Below, piece after piece: positions 61,392 through 64,000 of a DNA stretch of 64,000 nucleotides. The notes beneath the pieces were generated by a model. The model had not been told where the DNA came from and made no database searches. It was given only the letters and a program-made list of their open reading frames with translations. The DNA comes from an uncultured Gemmatimonadota bacterium. Lineage in GTDB: Bacteria; Latescibacterota; UBA2968; UBA8231. The stretch covers positions 1 to 64,000 of the forward strand of contig CAITNQ010000100.1 in NCBI GenBank assembly GCA_903893785.1. Reading direction: 5' to 3'. Both the position numbers and the translations under genes were made by a program. Numbering within the stretch: position 1 is the first letter of the stretch; the number at the start of each line of letters is the position of its first letter.

Positions 61392-62282
61392 TTACCACCG
61401 ACGGTCCACGAGCACAGCGACCAGCACAACGACGCTGATCACCCCGTTCATGGTGAAAAAGGCCACGTTCAGCCGCGACAGATCATCAGCGCGAACCAGG
61501 CGATGTTCGTACACCAGCAGCCCCCCGACCACCACCAGGCCCACGGCATAGCTGCCACCCATGCCCACCTGCCACCCCAGAGCCACCAGCAACGCCAGGG
61601 CGCCGACATGCAGGCCCCGCGAAGCCCACAGGGCTGGGGCAACACCCCATTGGGCCGGCACCGAGCGCAGACCCGAACGGCGGTCAAAATCCACGTCCTG
61701 ACAGGCGTAGATGATGTCGAAACCCGCCACCCAAAGGACCACGGCGCCAGCGAGCAGCAGCGGCGGCGCGGCAACCGAACCGGTCAATGCGATCCAGGCG
61801 CCCACCGGCGCGGCCCCCAGGCTCACACCAAGGACCAGGTGCGACGCCCAGGTGAAACGCTTGGTATAGCTGTAGGCGAAGAGCACGGCGAGCGCCACCG
61901 GCGCCAGGGCAAGGCACAGTGGGTTGAGGCGCCAGGCGGCAACCAGCAGCAACAGAGCCGACAGCACGACAAACGCGCCCGCAGCGGCCGGTGAGACCTG
62001 CCCGGTGGGCAGTTCGCGCTGACGCGTACGCGGATTGGCCGCGTCGAGGTGGCGGTCAACGAGGCGGTTGAAGCCCATGGCCGCGCTGCGGGCGCCCACC
62101 ATGGCAGCGATGATCCAACCGACCTGCCCCATCGTTACGCTGACGCGGTCCGCCGCGATCCCCGCGCTGGCGAGGGCGAAGGGTAAAGCAAACAGCGAGT
62201 GGGTCAGCTTGACCATGCGGCCGTACGTCACCGCGGCACTGAGAGCGCCCCGTCGGCCTGGGTCAGTGATCGGCAAGGTCAT
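61392..62282 (-). CDS. mqnP: UbiA-family prenyltransferase of menaquinone synthesis
   Basis: 296 residues, about eight helices. First Asp-rich motif NRLVDRHLDAANPRTRQREL (about 76-95) and second DVDFDRRSGLRSVPAQ near 195 bind the polyprenyl diphosphate through Mg. This is the 4-hydroxybenzoate-polyprenyltransferase branch, but the genomic setting beside mqnA and mqnC makes it the MqnP-like enzyme prenylating 1,4-dihydroxy-6-naphthoate. Inner membrane. Its start overlaps mqnA by 20 bases. Confidence 0.88.
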   Translation of the reverse strand: MTLPITDPGRRGALSAAVTYGRMVKLTHSLFALPFALASAGIAADRVSVTMGQVGWIIAAMVGARSAAMGFNRLVDRHLDAANPRTRQRELPTGQVSPAAAGAFVVLSALLLLVAAWRLNPLCLALAPVALAVLFAYSYTKRFTWASHLVLGVSLGAAPVGAWIALTGSVAAPPLLLAGAVVLWVAGFDIIYACQDVDFDRRSGLRSVPAQWGVAPALWASRGLHVGALALLVALGWQVGMGGSYAVGLVVVGGLLVYEHRLVRADDLSRLNVAFFTMNGVISVVVLVAVLVDRRW

Positions 62283-63066
62283 AGCTGGCGAGTTCGGGGA
62301 CGTGGTCGATCAGATGGTGGGCGCGAGCCAGGCGGTAGAACTCGCGCAGGCCGGCCAGTTCGGCGGCGCCCATGTCATGGTGGATGTGGTCCGTGAGGTA
62401 CCGCTGGTAGTAGTCGGCTGACTGCTCGGGCCGCTCGGCGGCGAATGCCGCCGCGATGGCACCCAGGCGCTGCCGGCCCAGGTCCCGGGCCCGCACCAGG
62501 TGGCGCGCCTGTGAGCCGTCGATGACGCCGGGCCGCCCGACCCAGAAGGCATAGACAAAAGGCAGGCCGGTCATGGCGGACCACGCCTGGCCCAGGTCGA
62601 GCTCGGCCTCGGACCGCTGCGCGTAGCGGAAGACGCTGTCGCCGATGACCAGCGCGGCATCGGCCAGTGACATCATGTGGTCCAGATCGGGCGCGGCACT
62701 GACCAGTTCGGGCCGCAGACCGTGCATCTCTGCCAGCAGGATCTGCACCAGCGCCACCGATGTTCGCGACGACAGGTCCAGGGCCAACCGGCGGATCTGA
62801 GCCCAGGGGCGCCGCGCATACAGGCGGACCGTCAGCACGGGGCCACGGGAGGCCACGCACACTTGGGGCACCAGGCAGTAGGGTCGCGGTCCGCGAGCGT
62901 ACTCAATTGACGGGATCAGGCCCAGGTCGGTCTGCCCTGCGTGGAGTTCGGCGGCGCATTGCGAGGGCACTCCGTAGCGCACCTGGAATGGGCCCGGATC
63001 GCCGTCCAGCGCGAGCGTCAAGGGACGAGCGTTCAGGAAGACGATGCCGCCCAGGCGCACCGCCAT
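62263..63066 (-). CDS. mqnA: chorismate dehydratase (futalosine pathway)
   Basis: 267 residues. VRLGGIVFLNARPLTLALD (3-21), PSQCAAELHAGQTDLGLIPS (about 34-53, with the substrate-binding Asp), IEYARG, LALDLSSRTSVALVQILLA near 94 and DAALVIGDSVFR near 135 match MqnA, a periplasmic-binding-protein fold that dehydrates chorismate to 3-[(1-carboxyvinyl)oxy]benzoate. One base separates it from the end of mqnC. The first committed step of the route. Confidence 0.93.
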   Translation of the reverse strand: MAVRLGGIVFLNARPLTLALDGDPGPFQVRYGVPSQCAAELHAGQTDLGLIPSIEYARGPRPYCLVPQVCVASRGPVLTVRLYARRPWAQIRRLALDLSSRTSVALVQILLAEMHGLRPELVSAAPDLDHMMSLADAALVIGDSVFRYAQRSEAELDLGQAWSAMTGLPFVYAFWVGRPGVIDGSQARHLVRARDLGRQRLGAIAAAFAAERPEQSADYYQRYLTDHIHHDMGAAELAGLREFYRLARAHHLIDHVPELASYDLADH

Positions 63067-63067
63067 G

Positions 63068-64000
63068 TCAGGCCGCGGTCTCGGCCACCGGACGGTACAG
63101 CGTGTCGCGGCGTATGGGCGTGAACCCGGCCGACCGGATCAGGCGCCGCATGGTGCCCAGGTCGACCTCGTCGGTGTGGGTGGTCCCGGCGGCGCTGACG
63201 ACGTTCTCCTCCAGCATGGTGCTGCCCAGGTCGTCGACGCCGTAGAACAGCGAGACCTGAGCGATCTTAGGCCCCTGGGTGACCCACGATGCCTGCAGGT
63301 GAGGCACGTTGTCGAGGAACAACCGGGCCACGGCGATGGTTCGCAGGTAGTCGAAGCCGGTGGCGCGCCGGCCCTGCCAGCGACTGGGGTCAGCGCCCAG
63401 AGCGGTGTGGTCGGGCTGGAAGTTCCAGGCGATGAAAGCCGTGAACCCTGGCGTCTCGTCCTGCAGGCGGCGCACCTGCTCCAGGTGCTCAACGCGCTGG
63501 GCCACGGTCTCCGCGTGACCGAACATCATCGTTGCCGTGGTGGGCAGTCCGAGCCGGTGGGCCACCCGGTGGACCTCGAGCCACTCGGCGACGCGGTCTT
63601 TGCGGAAGCCGATGCGGTCGCGCACGGCGTCGCTGAGGATCTCGGCGCCAGCTCCCGGGATGGACGCCAAACCGGCGGCGTGGAGGCGCTCGATAGCCGT
63701 TGCCAGGGGCACTCGGGCCCGGTGGGCGAGGTAGATGATCTCGGTGGCTGACAGCGCGTGGAGATGCACCATGGGGAAACGCGCGCGAATGGCGGTGAAC
63801 AACTCCTCGAACCAATCCAGGCCGAGTTTCGGATTCAGGCCGCCCTGCAGCAGCAGTTCGCACGAGTCCGCCTGCCGGCCGCCCACGGCAACGAGCTCGT
63901 CCAACTTGGCGAACATCTCGTCGCGCCCGAGGACATAGCCCTCGTCATGGCCCGGAGCCCGGTAGAAGGCACAGAAATCGCAACGGACCCAACAAACGTT
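63068..64000 (-). CDS. mqnC: cyclic dehypoxanthinylfutalosine synthase (partial)
   Basis: The C-terminal 310 residues of a radical-SAM enzyme; the 5' end is beyond the window. The cluster motif NVCWVRCDFCAFYR appears at the right edge, whose three Cys (CxxxCxxC) bind the iron-sulfur cluster, and DFCAFYR is typical of MqnC rather than MqnE. Further: ELLLQGGLNP, GHAETVAQRVEHL near residue 160, GFTAFIAWNFQPDHTALG, ASWVTQGPKIAQ and the C-terminal block TMLEENVVSAAGTTH. It makes cyclic dehypoxanthine futalosine from dehypoxanthine futalosine. Confidence 0.93.
   Translation of the reverse strand, partial: NVCWVRCDFCAFYRAPGHDEGYVLGRDEMFAKLDELVAVGGRQADSCELLLQGGLNPKLGLDWFEELFTAIRARFPMVHLHALSATEIIYLAHRARVPLATAIERLHAAGLASIPGAGAEILSDAVRDRIGFRKDRVAEWLEVHRVAHRLGLPTTATMMFGHAETVAQRVEHLEQVRRLQDETPGFTAFIAWNFQPDHTALGADPSRWQGRRATGFDYLRTIAVARLFLDNVPHLQASWVTQGPKIAQVSLFYGVDDLGSTMLEENVVSAAGTTHTDEVDLGTMRRLIRSAGFTPIRRDTLYRPVAETAA

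Overview
The window is high-GC DNA, densely packed with genes on both strands. It comes from a diderm bacterium: there is a TonB-dependent receptor and a PorV/TraF-like barrel, both ending in a C-terminal Trp. It respires with menaquinone, shown by futalosine-pathway genes mqnC, mqnA and mqnP-type ubiA plus ubiX. It has a 13-gene complex I operon with no NADH-input module (no nuoE, F or G). Many Gfo/Idh/MocA oxidoreductases, SMP-30 lactonases, DegT aminotransferases, DUF362 proteins and a GH4 enzyme point to a heterotroph living on unusual sugars, uronates and amino sugars. This mix suggests an uncultured FCB-type lineage (Latescibacterota-like would fit), but the taxonomy is inference. No tRNA, rRNA, CRISPR array, transposase or phage gene was found.

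Layout. 1-4553: sugar-acid and amino-acid genes (SMP-30, aldo/keto reductase, class IV aminotransferase, Gfo/Idh), with a short tandem-repeat patch at 1111-1394. 4573-7427: promoter, TPP riboswitch, an SD-masking hairpin and a TonB-dependent receptor, best read as a thiamine uptake receptor. 7400-20647: CNNM/CBS protein, zinc dehydrogenase, SMP-30, DppA-type peptidase, PorV-like barrel, DegT enzyme, a cytidylate-kinase-like/BON fusion, OFA-family transporter, Gfo/Idh, exonuclease III with a duplicated 3' end, and a methyltransferase.

20732-32148: the complex I operon, transcribed leftward from a clear sigma70-type promoter (order A B C D H I J K, MrpD-like, small membrane protein, second MrpD/NuoL-like, M, N). 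No orthodox nuoL is recognised; two Mrp-type antiporter subunits and an 86-residue protein occupy its slot.

32222-44761: sugar and amino-sugar genes (zinc dehydrogenase, DegT, NagA-like deacetylase, GlcNAc-kinase-like ATPase, two aldose-epimerase-like proteins, ceramidase-like protein, an alpha/alpha toroid protein), a pair of unknown paralogues, and the first DUF362 protein. 45007-48780: apionate-oxidoisomerase-like dehydrogenase, RluA-type pseudouridine synthase, enolase-superfamily dehydratase and a tautomerase. 48884-51808: a 974-residue DUF362 protein. 52044-56472: a four-gene rightward cluster (Gfo/Idh, seven-repeat FG-GAP protein, GH4 glycosidase, sulfotransferase).

56481-58656: an unknown protein, a six-copy 42-bp repeat array, a sigma70-type promoter and a small acidic protein gene. 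58673-64000: menaquinone genes mqnC, mqnA, ubiA and ubiX, with a YjhG/YagF-type sugar-acid dehydratase between ubiA and ubiX. Menaquinone made by this cluster would be the electron acceptor of the truncated complex I, so the two large clusters probably work together.
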